From Chloroflexota bacterium (GTDB taxonomy: Bacteria > Chloroflexota > Anaerolineae > Caldilineales > Caldilineaceae): 27,794 nt of DNA. The notes below the pieces were generated by a model. The model was given only the letters and a program-made list of their open reading frames with translations, had not been told where the DNA came from and ran no database searches. The stretch covers positions 16,939 through 44,732 of the forward strand of contig DMDA01000037.1 of assembly GCA_003451595.1 (NCBI GenBank), written 5' to 3'. Shown here in pieces: positions 1 to 7,421 of the stretch. Numbering within the stretch: position 1 is the stretch's first letter; the number at the start of each line of letters is the position of its first letter. A program made the translations under genes and the position numbers.

Positions 1-747
1 CACGCCAATTTCTGCGCTGGTGATGGCAGGTAAATCGGACCTGGAGGCGTGATGGTTGGCTTCCGCCAGCGTGGGTGCGCCGGTTGCGCCATTGGCGTAT
101 ACAGGCGTCGTAACCTTGCTGCGTTCATCTGCATCCGTCGCGCTGACGACTGCCGTCGCATCCTGCGTTGCGTCGCCGGCCACGTGCGACACGACCGTCG
201 CCGCGCCCAGCGCCGCCAGCACATCACCAATGCGGGAATCTTCAGCAGCAGTCGCCGCTTCTGGCTGTGTCGTGGCGCGGCTGGGCGGCGGGGGGTGCTG
301 CACGGCAAGTGACTGAAAACCGCCTGGCACAGAAACGGCAGTCACTGTGGCAGATGCGCCGCCTGCTGGTTGCGTCATCGCTGAGGACACCCCATTGATG
401 CGCGACGGACCTGTCGTTACCGTCGTTACCGCCGTGACGACAGCGGGCGACGGGCTTTGTGTGGACGATAGCGTATCCGGCGCAGGCGGTGAAGGTGGCG
501 CTTCCTCCGTCTCCAGATAGACGCCTGGACTCTGGAACGTCGGTTCAGCCCAGTCGTCAGTCACTGCGTCAACGTTGGGAACACTGGCAGCAGCAGTGTA
601 AGCGCGCACGGTGGCTTCTAACTCGGCAATACGGCGGTCGCGTATGTTCATACGCCTACGCCGAAAATAGATCCATTCCCACAGGGTGGAGACGCTAAAG
701 CCGAGCAAGAAGCCAGCCAGCACGTACCACCAAAACGCCTCGCTCAT
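1..747 (-). CDS. Membrane-anchored low-complexity protein, 3' end outside window
   Basis: The frame is open from an ATG at 747 to the window edge (249 codons, no stop), so the C-terminus is missing. A GGAGG (756-760, minus strand) lies 8 nt before the ATG and a strong promoter sits at 814-842. The protein starts MSEAFWWYVLAGFLLGFSVS, one membrane helix at about residues 5-25, followed by a basic stretch (RRRRMNIRDRR) that suggests the rest is cytoplasmic. From about residue 60 it is rich in Pro, Ala, Thr, Ser and Val with no recognisable fold. Near residue 195 a more ordered piece (DSRIGDVLAALGAATVVSHV) appears. I do not recognise the family. The function may lie in the missing C-terminal part. 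Confidence 0.72.
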   Translation of the reverse strand, partial: MSEAFWWYVLAGFLLGFSVSTLWEWIYFRRRRMNIRDRRIAELEATVRAYTAAASVPNVDAVTDDWAEPTFQSPGVYLETEEAPPSPPAPDTLSSTQSPSPAVVTAVTTVTTGPSRINGVSSAMTQPAGGASATVTAVSVPGGFQSLAVQHPPPPSRATTQPEAATAAEDSRIGDVLAALGAATVVSHVAGDATQDATAVVSATDADERSKVTTPVYANGATGAPTLAEANHHASRSDLPAITSAEIGV

Positions 748-813
748 CGAGTTGTCCTCCGCAGGGATCGCCGCACTTATGACCTGTCATGTCAGGCGGA
801 TGAAGTCAACGTA

Positions 814-842
814 ATCATACAACGTGCGGATTGGGATGTCAA
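814..842 (-). promoter_or_regulatory. Sigma-70-type promoter for the membrane-anchored protein
   Basis: On the minus strand, TTGACA (842-837), a 17-bp spacer and TATGAT (819-814) make a near-consensus promoter. It overlaps the last codons of the methyltransferase gene upstream, so the next gene (start 747) has its own transcription start near 807, giving a leader of about 60 nt. Confidence 0.75.
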
Positions 843-1621
843 CGACTGCGCATACGGCGTTGCCGCGCAGCCTCAAACAAGATCACTGAACCAGCGACTG
901 CTGCGTTCAGCGACTCTCCCCCGTGCATCGGAATCGCAATGGCAGCGCTGCGCGCGCGAGCGTCCGCGCTGGCGCCGTGCGCTTCGTTGCTCACGATCAG
1001 AACGCTGGGTGTACGCCAATTGATCGTGGCATAGTCCAATGTGGCGTGGGCATCGGCCAGGTAGCAGGATACGTCGGGCGGCAACTGCGCTGCGACCGCT
1101 GTCCATGTGGCGCAGATGCGCAGCGGCAGCCGGAAGTGGGCGCTCATGCCGGCGCGCACGACTTTGTCATTGAATGGATCAACCGCGCCCGGCGCAAAGA
1201 TCACGCCATCACAGCCGGCGGCCTCGGCGCTGCGCAATAGGGCGCCGGCATTGCCCGGATCGCTGACGCCGTCAAGGACGAGCAGCAGGGTCGGCTGTGT
1301 GGGCCAGGGAAGCTGTGGCAGTGGCAACACGGCGGCGATGCCCTGAGGGGTTGTTGTTTCGCTTAAGGTGGCAAAGACGGCAGTGGTGCAGGGCAGCATA
1401 AGGCAGCCGGCGGTTTCCAGTTCAGAGAGCAACTGCATGCCCTCCGGTGCAGTCAACTTTTCGGGCGCGTAGAAGACGATCTCTGGTCTAAAGCCGCTGC
1501 GCCAGGCGTCCGTCAGCAAACGCACGCCCTCGACCAGCATCCGCCCGGCGGCGTGGCGGCCTTTACGGGTCAGCAATTTGCGGGCGTCCTTGATACGCTG
1601 ATTCGAGCTGCTGGTAATCAT
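839..1621 (-). CDS. SpoU/TrmH-family RNA 2'-O-methyltransferase
   Basis: 260 aa. The C-terminal half carries the three SPOUT motifs: motif 1 in LDGVSDPGNAGALLRSAEAA (N-x-G-A-x-x-R-x-A), motif 2 in VSNEAHGAS (N-E-x-x-G-x-S), and motif 3 in IPMHGGESLNAAVAG (I-P-M ... S-L-N-A-x-V-A). These form the knotted SAM-binding fold. The N-terminal part (TSSSNQRIKDARKLLTRKGR...MLVEG) matches the SpoU substrate-binding domain of 23S rRNA 2'-O-ribose methylases (RlmB/TsnR-like). The exact target nucleotide cannot be read from sequence. The ATG at 1621 has no clear Shine-Dalgarno, but the N-terminus fits the family from there. The gene lies just after the rplT terminator, so it may be expressed by readthrough or from an unseen promoter. 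Confidence 0.93.
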   Translation of the reverse strand: MITSSSNQRIKDARKLLTRKGRHAAGRMLVEGVRLLTDAWRSGFRPEIVFYAPEKLTAPEGMQLLSELETAGCLMLPCTTAVFATLSETTTPQGIAAVLPLPQLPWPTQPTLLLVLDGVSDPGNAGALLRSAEAAGCDGVIFAPGAVDPFNDKVVRAGMSAHFRLPLRICATWTAVAAQLPPDVSCYLADAHATLDYATINWRTPSVLIVSNEAHGASADARARSAAIAIPMHGGESLNAAVAGSVILFEAARQRRMRSR

Positions 1622-1640
1622 CTGGCTGATGGCGCAACGT

Positions 1641-1677
1641 AAAAAATCCGGCAGGAATTGTGACGATTCCTGCCGGA
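1641..1677 (-). terminator. Rho-independent terminator after rplT
   Basis: A perfect 12-bp inverted repeat (1647-1658 and 1666-1677, 7-nt loop) is followed on the minus strand by six T (1646-1641). It lies 44 bp after the rplT stop and about 20 bp before the methyltransferase start, so it either ends the infC-rpmI-rplT unit or limits readthrough into the methyltransferase. Confidence 0.9.
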
Positions 1678-1720
1678 TAGTTTGCGTGGGAACGCCTGGA
1701 TAGGCAAATGAACGCTGGCG

Positions 1721-2077
<357 letters not shown>

Positions 2078-2228
2078 CTTCGTGTTTTCCTTTCGTGGCG
2101 GCGGGCTGAGCTGACGCTGCTGGTCAGTTTCGAGCCGCTTACAAGCCGTTCACGTGCGGTGCTTGAGATAGTTTCAGAACCAGTGTTGCGAAGCAGCCGG
2201 CAAGCATGGCGCTTTCGGCTGCTCCACA

Positions 2229-2435
2229 TCACTTGGCGGCATCGCCCGCCATCTGCTTCACCTGTTTGCGAATGTATTTCACATCGCTGGATACGGCGTG
2301 GCGGAAATCGCTGTTCTTGCTGGGCTTCTTGCGCCGGCGCAAGTGGGTGCGACCCGCCAACATCCGCATCACCTTGCCATTTTTGGTGAGGCGGAAGCGC
2401 TTGGCCGTTCCCTTATGTGTCTTCATCTTCGGCAT
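2229..2435 (-). CDS. rpmI: 50S ribosomal protein L35
   Basis: 68 aa from the ATG at 2435 (MPKMKTHKGTAKRFRLTKNG), the standard length and start of L35. The frame stays open upstream to 2561, but the extra residues do not look like L35 and a GAGGAGG Shine-Dalgarno stands just before the ATG at 2435, so the short form is right. The protein is strongly basic (RTHLRRRKKPSK) as expected for a 23S rRNA binder. It lies between infC and rplT and has its own promoter (2533-2561) plus a terminator-like hairpin in its leader. Confidence 0.97.
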   Translation of the reverse strand: MPKMKTHKGTAKRFRLTKNGKVMRMLAGRTHLRRRKKPSKNSDFRHAVSSDVKYIRKQVKQMAGDAAK

Positions 2436-2487
2436 GATGGCCTCCTCTAGTTTCTCGGTCAGGTTGCGGCTTCCCACGCAGACAATC

Positions 2488-2512
2488 AAAAACGGGCGCA
2501 AAGGCCCGTTTT
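2488..2512 (-). terminator. Terminator-like hairpin in the rpmI leader (possible attenuator)
   Basis: A perfect 9-bp inverted repeat (2489-2497 and 2504-2512) with a 6-nt loop ends on the minus strand in GCCCGTTTTT, the form of an intrinsic terminator. It lies after the infC stop (2604) and after the internal promoter (2533-2561), but before the rpmI start (2435). It can therefore end infC transcripts or attenuate rpmI-rplT transcripts. The inverted repeat ends in A and T runs on both sides, so it could also act on the plus strand. Confidence 0.75.
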
Positions 2513-2532
2513 CTTGCGAACCGCAGCATCGT

Positions 2533-2561
2533 AGCATACTCGACGCGGGCGGGAATGTCAA
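2533..2561 (-). promoter_or_regulatory. Internal promoter for rpmI-rplT
   Basis: On the minus strand TTGACA (2561-2556), a 17-bp spacer and TATGCT (2538-2533) form a good sigma-70 promoter in the infC-rpmI gap. Transcripts would start near 2526, about 14 nt before the hairpin at 2488-2512. Confidence 0.65.
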
Positions 2562-2603
2562 TTATGACACGCTGGCGATGCCAAGAAGCATCGTGGCTGT
2601 TAG

Positions 2604-3146
2604 TCAACTCTGTGGCGCCAAGATCATCACCATACTGTTGCCATCGAAGGCTGGCATCGACTCAACAGCAACGCTGTCGGCTACGTCGTTGGCAACACGT
2701 TCCAGCAGTTCCCGCGCCACTTCAGGATGCTGCATTTCACGGCCACGAAAACGGATGCGCACGCGCACCTTGGCGCCTTCCTTGACAAACTTGCGGATAC
2801 GCGTGATCACGACCTGGATGTCGTGCTCGTCGGTCTTGGGACGCAACCGCAGTTCCTTGACTTCGATCTGCTTTTGCGCCTTGCGCGACTCACGTTCGCG
2901 TTTCTGCTTTTCGTAGAGATATTTGCCGTAGTCCATCAATCGGCAAACCGGGGGGTCGGCATTGGGCGCCACCTCGACCAGATCGAGTTCACGCTCCGTT
3001 GCTAGCGCCAGTGCATCGCGAATCGACAAAATCCCTAATTGCTCGCCGGTCTTGTCGATCACGCGCACGCGCGGCGCCCGAATCTCCGAATTGATGCGCG
3101 TTGAATCAACCGTTGCAGTCCGCTGAACAAAATCTTTCCTCGTAAT
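2604..3146 (-). CDS. infC: Translation initiation factor IF-3, AUU start codon
   Basis: The conserved N-terminal linker and domains are clear: INSEIRAPRVRVIDKTGEQL, then VAPNADPPVCRLMDYGKYLY and the C-terminal 30S-binding domain (KELRLRPKTDEHDIQ, RFRGREM). IF-3 binds the 30S subunit and checks start codon and initiator tRNA. The first ATG/GTG-type start in frame is GTG at 3068, which would cut off the conserved INSEIRAP segment. The reading frame runs upstream to a stop at 3161-3159, and within it an ATT at 3146 stands 7 nt after a perfect AAAGGAG (3160-3154). Starting there gives 180 aa, the same as the E. coli protein, whose gene also starts with AUU. IF-3 rejects AUU starts, so this codon gives negative autoregulation in E. 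coli; the same is inferred here. Confidence 0.93.
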   Translation of the reverse strand: MTRKDFVQRTATVDSTRINSEIRAPRVRVIDKTGEQLGILSIRDALALATERELDLVEVAPNADPPVCRLMDYGKYLYEKQKRERESRKAQKQIEVKELRLRPKTDEHDIQVVITRIRKFVKEGAKVRVRIRFRGREMQHPEVARELLERVANDVADSVAVESMPAFDGNSMVMILAPQS

Positions 3147-3179
3147 AGGAGTGCTCCTTTAACCATAACACTAAATTTC

Positions 3180-3238
3180 AGGTGCAACCCACCCGGTCAA
3201 ACAATTTGATTGTCGCTGGCAATGGGCGCGTTACACCT
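3180..3238 (-). promoter_or_regulatory. Structured 5' leader of infC (possible L20/IF-3 control element)
   Basis: Between the infC promoter and its Shine-Dalgarno the transcript can form a long imperfect stem: 3180-3191 pairs with 3223-3238 (AGGTG/CACCT at the base, then AAC/GTT and CCCA/TGGG with small bulges). Inside it a 5-bp hairpin forms from 3201-3205 and 3209-3213. Leaders in front of infC-rpmI-rplT are known L20-binding control elements in Firmicutes. I cannot match the published consensus by eye, so the role is inferred from position. Confidence 0.45.
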
Positions 3239-3253
3239 TACCAATGTGAGCGG

Positions 3254-3282
3254 AGTATAGCATTGCCCCCCTGGTGCGTCAA
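3254..3282 (-). promoter_or_regulatory. Promoter of the infC operon, extended -10
   Basis: Minus strand: TTGACG (3282-3277), a 17-bp spacer, TATACT (3259-3254), with TGC just before the -10 (extended -10). The start would be near 3247, leaving a leader of about 100 nt before the AUU codon. The spacer is nearly the same as in the promoter at 12528-12556. Confidence 0.82.
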
Positions 3283-3335
3283 GTATTTGACAGAATCGGG
3301 TCTACTTCACGCGTGGCGTTAGATTTGCCGTGTAA

Positions 3336-3382
3336 AACATCGCCCCTGGTGCGACATGTTGCTGTCCCGCCGGGGCAATGTT
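3336..3382 (-). terminator. Inverted repeat after thrS, possible terminator
   Basis: An 11-bp inverted repeat with one wobble pair (3336-3346 and 3372-3382), loop about 25 nt, lies 18 bp after the thrS stop. On the minus strand it is followed by TTTTAC. The long loop and short T-run make termination uncertain. Part of its sequence resembles the infC promoter spacer. Confidence 0.4.
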
Positions 3383-3400
3383 CTACAACACGCCCCCATT

Positions 3401-5230
3401 CTATAAGCTCAGGGCGCGGGTGGCGATCTTTTCCTTGACCAGCGCCAGGAACTCGCCGAAGGCCAGATTGTTATTGCGCGTGCCGTCGCGCTTGCGCAGC
3501 GCCACCGTATTATCCGCCATCTCCTGGTCGCCAACAACCAGCATGTAAGGCACCTTCAGCAACTGTGCGTCGCGAATCTTGGCGTTCATGCGCTCGGCGC
3601 TAAGATCGGCTTCGGCGCGGACACCGGCGGCCTGCAGTTCCGTCGCCAAACGCGCCGCGTACTCATTGTGGTCGCTGGTGATCGGAATCACGCGCGCCTG
3701 CAGCGGCGCCAGCCAGACTGGGAACGCGCCCGCAAAGTGCTCGATCAGGAAGCCGATCATGCGTTCGTGGGTGCTCAATGGCGCGCGATGGATGCAAAGC
3801 GGTGTCTCTTCTTTACCCTCGCGGTTGGTGTAGACTAGGTTGAAGCGCGGGGGCACGGCAAAGTCAACCTGGTTCGTCGCCAACGTAAACTCGCGCCCGA
3901 TTGCGCTCCAGATTTGCACATCGATCTTCGGGCCGTAGAAGGCGGCTTCGTCCGGAACTTCGATATAGGGAACGCCGCCATTATTCATCGCCCGACGCAC
4001 CATTTCTTCTGTCTTGAGCCAGAGGCGCTCGTTGTCGACGTACTTCTTGCCCAGTCCTTTGCGGTGATGCGTGCTGAGGCGCATCACAAACTTGTCGATA
4101 GCGAAGATCTCGAAGTAGTAGCGATAGAGGTCGATGACTGCCATGAACTCCCGCTCGAATTGCTCCTCGCTGCAGTAGATGTGGGCGTCGTTCATCTGCA
4201 TCGAACGCACGCGCATCAGGCCAAACAGCTCGCCGCTCTTCTCGTACCGATAGCAGGTGCCGTACTCGGCCAGTCGCAGCGGCAGGTCGCGGTAGGAACG
4301 CGGCTTGGCGGCAAAAATCTTGTGATGGAAGGGACAATTCATCGGCTTGACGTAGTAGCGCACCCCCTCCAGCTCCATCGGCGGATACATGCTCTCAGCG
4401 TAATAGGGCAGGTGCCCGCTGCGCAGGAAGAGGTCTTCCTTCGTGAGGTGCGGCGACTTGACGCGCTGATAGCCAGCGCGCAGCTCTGTCTCCGCCGCCA
4501 GTTTTTCTAGCTCGCTGATCATCACGCCGCCGTTGGGCAGCCACAGCGGCAGTCCCGGCCCGACTTCCTCGTCGAAAATGAAGATGTCCAGCTCGCGTCC
4601 TAACTTGCGATGGTCACGCTTCTTGGCTTCCTCCAGCATCGCCAGATGGGCGTTGAGTTCCTTCTTGTTGCGCCAGGCCGTGCCGTAGATGCGTTGCAGC
4701 ATCGGATTCTTCTCATCGCCGCGCCAGTACGCGCCCGCTACACTCATTAGCTTGAAACCATCGGCAGGAATTTGCCCTGTATGCTCGACGTGGGGACCGC
4801 GACAGAGGTCCTCGAAACGATCCTGTCGATAGGTGCTGATGACCGGCTTCTCCTGCGTCTCATTGCCATATTCATCGATGCCGCCCTGCTCCAACCCGGC
4901 GATCAACTCCAGCTTGTACGGCTGGTCAGCAAATAGCTGCCGCGCTTCCTCAGCGCTGACCTGACGATAGATAAACGGATGCTTGCCAGCGATGATCTGG
5001 CGCATGCGCTTCTCGATCTGCTCCAGTTCTTCGGGGGTGAAGGTGCGCGTCTTGCCGTGCTCATCCTTGCCCAGGTCAAAATCGTAGTAGAAACCGTTAT
5101 CAATCGGCGGTCCAATTGCGATCTTGGCTTCTGGGTGAATTTCCAGCACCGCCTGCGCCATCACATGCGCGGCGCTGTGTCGAATTTTGTACAGTTGCTC
5201 GTCTTCCGGCGAGCGGTTTACGTGACTCAT
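3401..5230 (-). CDS. thrS: Threonyl-tRNA synthetase lacking the TGS domain
   Basis: 609 aa class II synthetase that charges tRNA-Thr. The editing domain starts almost at once: HSAAH (residues 18-22, HxxxH) and LCRGPHV (CxxxH) form the site that clears Ser-tRNA-Thr. The catalytic core has PMNCPFHH (zinc Cys), motif 2 around CYRYEKSGELFGLMRVR, NDAH and CIHRAPL (zinc His residues), and motif 3 (STHERMIGFLIEHFAG). The C-terminal anticodon-binding domain runs from PLWLAPLQARVIPI to the end. E. coli ThrRS has about 60 more residues at the N-terminus, the TGS domain. Here an in-frame TAA lies 10-12 nt upstream of the ATG at 5230 and a GAGG ribosome-binding site fits that ATG, so the absence is real. 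It follows a small membrane protein gene by 33 bp. No T-box precedes it. Confidence 0.97.
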   Translation of the reverse strand: MSHVNRSPEDEQLYKIRHSAAHVMAQAVLEIHPEAKIAIGPPIDNGFYYDFDLGKDEHGKTRTFTPEELEQIEKRMRQIIAGKHPFIYRQVSAEEARQLFADQPYKLELIAGLEQGGIDEYGNETQEKPVISTYRQDRFEDLCRGPHVEHTGQIPADGFKLMSVAGAYWRGDEKNPMLQRIYGTAWRNKKELNAHLAMLEEAKKRDHRKLGRELDIFIFDEEVGPGLPLWLPNGGVMISELEKLAAETELRAGYQRVKSPHLTKEDLFLRSGHLPYYAESMYPPMELEGVRYYVKPMNCPFHHKIFAAKPRSYRDLPLRLAEYGTCYRYEKSGELFGLMRVRSMQMNDAHIYCSEEQFEREFMAVIDLYRYYFEIFAIDKFVMRLSTHHRKGLGKKYVDNERLWLKTEEMVRRAMNNGGVPYIEVPDEAAFYGPKIDVQIWSAIGREFTLATNQVDFAVPPRFNLVYTNREGKEETPLCIHRAPLSTHERMIGFLIEHFAGAFPVWLAPLQARVIPITSDHNEYAARLATELQAAGVRAEADLSAERMNAKIRDAQLLKVPYMLVVGDQEMADNTVALRKRDGTRNNNLAFGEFLALVKEKIATRALSL

Positions 5231-5263
5231 ACTAACCTCTTATCACCGAACCAAAGAATGCTG

Positions 5264-5632
5264 TTATTGCACCAATCGTGTCATAAGCTGACGAATAAAA
5301 TCCGCCGCCATCTGCGCGCCCCGCACGATAACCTGCCATACTGATGCAGCCAACTGGACAAAGGCATCCGGGTTGATCGCGTACAATATCCACATCACGA
5401 GAATCAGCGCAAGAATCGCCCGGAAGCGTTTCTCACCTTCATAAGCTCTTGCGACCGGCAACAACTCTTCTGGCTTACGATTTGCCTCGATCCGGGCGCC
5501 TGTGTTTCGCATCAGCGGATCATTCCCGCCCAAAAAGTAGAGAAACATAGTGCGCAGCGTCCACAGCAACGCCAGCACAAACATCACCAGCACGATCGTG
5601 GAAAAATCAATTGCCAAGTCACCAGCCGTCAT
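5264..5632 (-). CDS. Small membrane protein of unknown function
   Basis: 122 aa with two predicted membrane helices: IVLVMFVLALLWTLRTMFLY (about residues 13-32) and AILALILVMWILYAI (about 72-86). A polar segment with NRKPEELLPVARAYEGEKRF lies between them and an amphipathic tail follows. No catalytic motif is visible and I do not recognise the family. A GGAG stands about 7 nt before the ATG at 5632. The stop is 33 bp upstream of thrS on the same strand, so the two are probably co-transcribed, but nothing in the protein points to a translation role. Confidence 0.72.
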   Translation of the reverse strand: MTAGDLAIDFSTIVLVMFVLALLWTLRTMFLYFLGGNDPLMRNTGARIEANRKPEELLPVARAYEGEKRFRAILALILVMWILYAINPDAFVQLAASVWQVIVRGAQMAADFIRQLMTRLVQ

Positions 5633-5701
5633 CGTATGCTCCGAGGGTCATCACATTATGGACGGCAAACTTTGCTGCCCATTTCCGGCACGATTATCAA
5701 T

Positions 5702-5731
5702 TTGGCGATCCGCGTCCAGCCGTGCTAAACT
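5702..5731 (+). promoter_or_regulatory. Candidate promoter for the small gene at 5838
   Basis: TTGGCG (5702-5707), an 18-bp spacer and TAAACT (5726-5731), preceded by TGC (extended -10). It would give a leader of about 100 nt before the ATG at 5838. Confidence 0.5.
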
Positions 5732-5837
5732 ATCACTCTTAATAGAACAAATTTTCTATTCTATCTATCCCATTCCAGTTTGTGTAAGGCGACGCAGCTG
5801 CCAACATACACTAGATGCTCATCAGGAAACTGCGCTT

Positions 5838-6230
5838 ATGTTCAATCTCGACATCATTAGTCCCATTGACACCTTGTTCGGCGTTGCCCGGCATGGGAAG
5901 ATGCATCGCTTCACCTTTGATGTCAACTCTGGCTTCACCGGCTACAAGGTCGAAAAACTCTTACGACGATATGGCGTCCGCGTATGGGGACGTCGTGTGG
6001 CTGGCAGCCAACGTTCCTTCCTAGTCAAACAAAGCCAGGCTGTCTGGGCCGAATATATTTTATGTCGAGCTGGCGTCCCGTTGCTCAGCCCGCTGCTCGA
6101 CCCGCGCAACGCGTACTATCCCGACCGGCACCCGGACGCATCGATGCCTGTGCCATGGACGGAGCAAGGCGTGCCTGCCATCAGCTTCGTCGACCATCTC
6201 GGCGAGTGGCTGGCAAAGCTCTTCGGCTAG
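5838..6230 (+). CDS. Conserved-looking small protein of unknown function
   Basis: 130 aa from ATG 5838, with a weak AGGAAA about 10 nt upstream. Upstream codons in the same frame are open but begin in the promoter region, so the short form is preferred. The protein looks globular and soluble: FDVNSGFTGYKVEKLLRRYG, then VRVWGRRVAGSQRSFLV and a segment ending in LCRAGVPLLSPLLDPRN. The C-terminus is hydrophobic (FVDHLGEWLAKLFG). I do not recognise the family and see no catalytic motif. It converges on the M20 peptidase gene with only 4 bp between the stop codons. Confidence 0.68.
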   Translation: MFNLDIISPIDTLFGVARHGKMHRFTFDVNSGFTGYKVEKLLRRYGVRVWGRRVAGSQRSFLVKQSQAVWAEYILCRAGVPLLSPLLDPRNAYYPDRHPDASMPVPWTEQGVPAISFVDHLGEWLAKLFG

Positions 6231-6234
6231 CCAC

Positions 6235-7395
6235 TCAGCCGCTGGGCTTAGCCAGCCACGTCGCCGCCCACGTAGTCAGCGTCAACAGGTGACGCAGTCC
6301 ACTCTCTAGGGGCGGCGTCGCGATCCACTCGTCGGTGCGGTGAGCATTGCCGCCCTCAGTGACGCCGATGCAGACCGCCGGAATGCCGCGACTGAGCGGG
6401 ATGTTGGCGTCGGTGCTGCTGATGCGCATGGCAAGCTGCGGCTTCACTTTGACCGCGTGCAGCGAGTCAATCGCCGCCAGCACCAATGGGTGATCTTCAG
6501 CAATGGCGCCGCCAGGTCGATCCCCGATCACGGTGGTCGTGACGGTCACGCCAGCCTGCTGCCAGCGTACGCTCTGATAGCGGGCGACGATGCCCATTAC
6601 CTCCTGCACGATGGCGTCCAGCGCGACAGGGTCTTCGCTGCGCAAGTCCAGCTCAAGTTCGGCGCTCTGTGCGATCGTGTTGACGGAGGTGCCGCCAGCG
6701 ATCACGCCCACGTTGAAGGTGGTGCGCGGCGCTTTGGGCGGGCGCAGATGCGTGAGGTCAGCAGCCAGCTGCGCCAACACATGCACGGCGCTGGCTGCAC
6801 CAAAGTCGCTCCAGCTATGTCCACCGGGCGCGGTGACCTGGATGCGGTAGCGCCGCGATGCCAGCGCCTGATGCACCACGCGCGACAGCCCCATTCCCTC
6901 AATCACGATGGCGGCGCCGACAGCCGCTGGTGTGCCTGCGCTGAGCTTATCGACGGCGGCGCGCATGCCGCGCAGATCACCGTTGCCTTCTTCCCCGACG
7001 TTGGCAACAAACCAGATGTCAACCGGTGGTTGCTGGCCGTGAATGGCCTCGGCCAGCCAGAGCAGCGCGGCCACACCCAGTGAGTTGTCGCCCAGCCCTG
7101 GCCCAAAGATGCGCCGGTGTTTGTCATCGCGGCGAATGGTGAGGTCGGCGCCCGCCGGAAAGACCGTGTCGGTGTGGGCGCTGACGATGAGTGCAGGCGT
7201 GCGCTGGCTGCCGTCGATGCGGGCGTAGACGTTGTGGAGGGCGTCGATTTCTGGCGTGTAGCCGAGACGGTTGAAGGCTTCGGCCACCCATGCCGCCCGC
7301 GGCCCTTCCTCGCCTGTCGGCGCCGCAATCTGCTGGATGGCGATGCTCAGGTCAATCACGTGAATGGCGGCTTCGCGAAAACTCGTCGTACGCAT
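6235..7395 (-). CDS. M20-family zinc metallopeptidase/amidohydrolase
   Basis: 386 aa from ATG 7395. Metal ligands and catalytic residues of the M20/M28 clan are present: HTD (His74, Asp76) in IVSAHTDTVFPAG, Asp103 in GPGLGDNSLG, the Glu pair 135-136 in VANVGEEGNGD, a Glu in VIEGMG, and the last His in GNAHRTDEW. The dimerisation domain includes TAPGGHSWSDFG. Members hydrolyse peptides or N-acyl amino acids; whether this is a tri- or dipeptidase or a deacylase cannot be decided. An in-frame ATG at 7410 is an alternative start and neither has a clear ribosome-binding site. The gene sits directly behind a T-box riboswitch, so it is expected to be induced when one charged tRNA runs low, which would suit a peptidase that releases amino acids. 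Confidence 0.93.
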   Translation of the reverse strand: MRTTSFREAAIHVIDLSIAIQQIAAPTGEEGPRAAWVAEAFNRLGYTPEIDALHNVYARIDGSQRTPALIVSAHTDTVFPAGADLTIRRDDKHRRIFGPGLGDNSLGVAALLWLAEAIHGQQPPVDIWFVANVGEEGNGDLRGMRAAVDKLSAGTPAAVGAAIVIEGMGLSRVVHQALASRRYRIQVTAPGGHSWSDFGAASAVHVLAQLAADLTHLRPPKAPRTTFNVGVIAGGTSVNTIAQSAELELDLRSEDPVALDAIVQEVMGIVARYQSVRWQQAGVTVTTTVIGDRPGGAIAEDHPLVLAAIDSLHAVKVKPQLAMRISSTDANIPLSRGIPAVCIGVTEGGNAHRTDEWIATPPLESGLRHLLTLTTWAATWLAKPSG

Positions 7396-7421
7396 GATCA
7401 AAACGCCCATAGACACAAAAC

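Noticed and set aside
2206..2916. 236-codon plus-strand open frame over rpmI and infC
   Set aside because: Antisense to two ribosome-related genes; Ser/Arg-rich with no domain.
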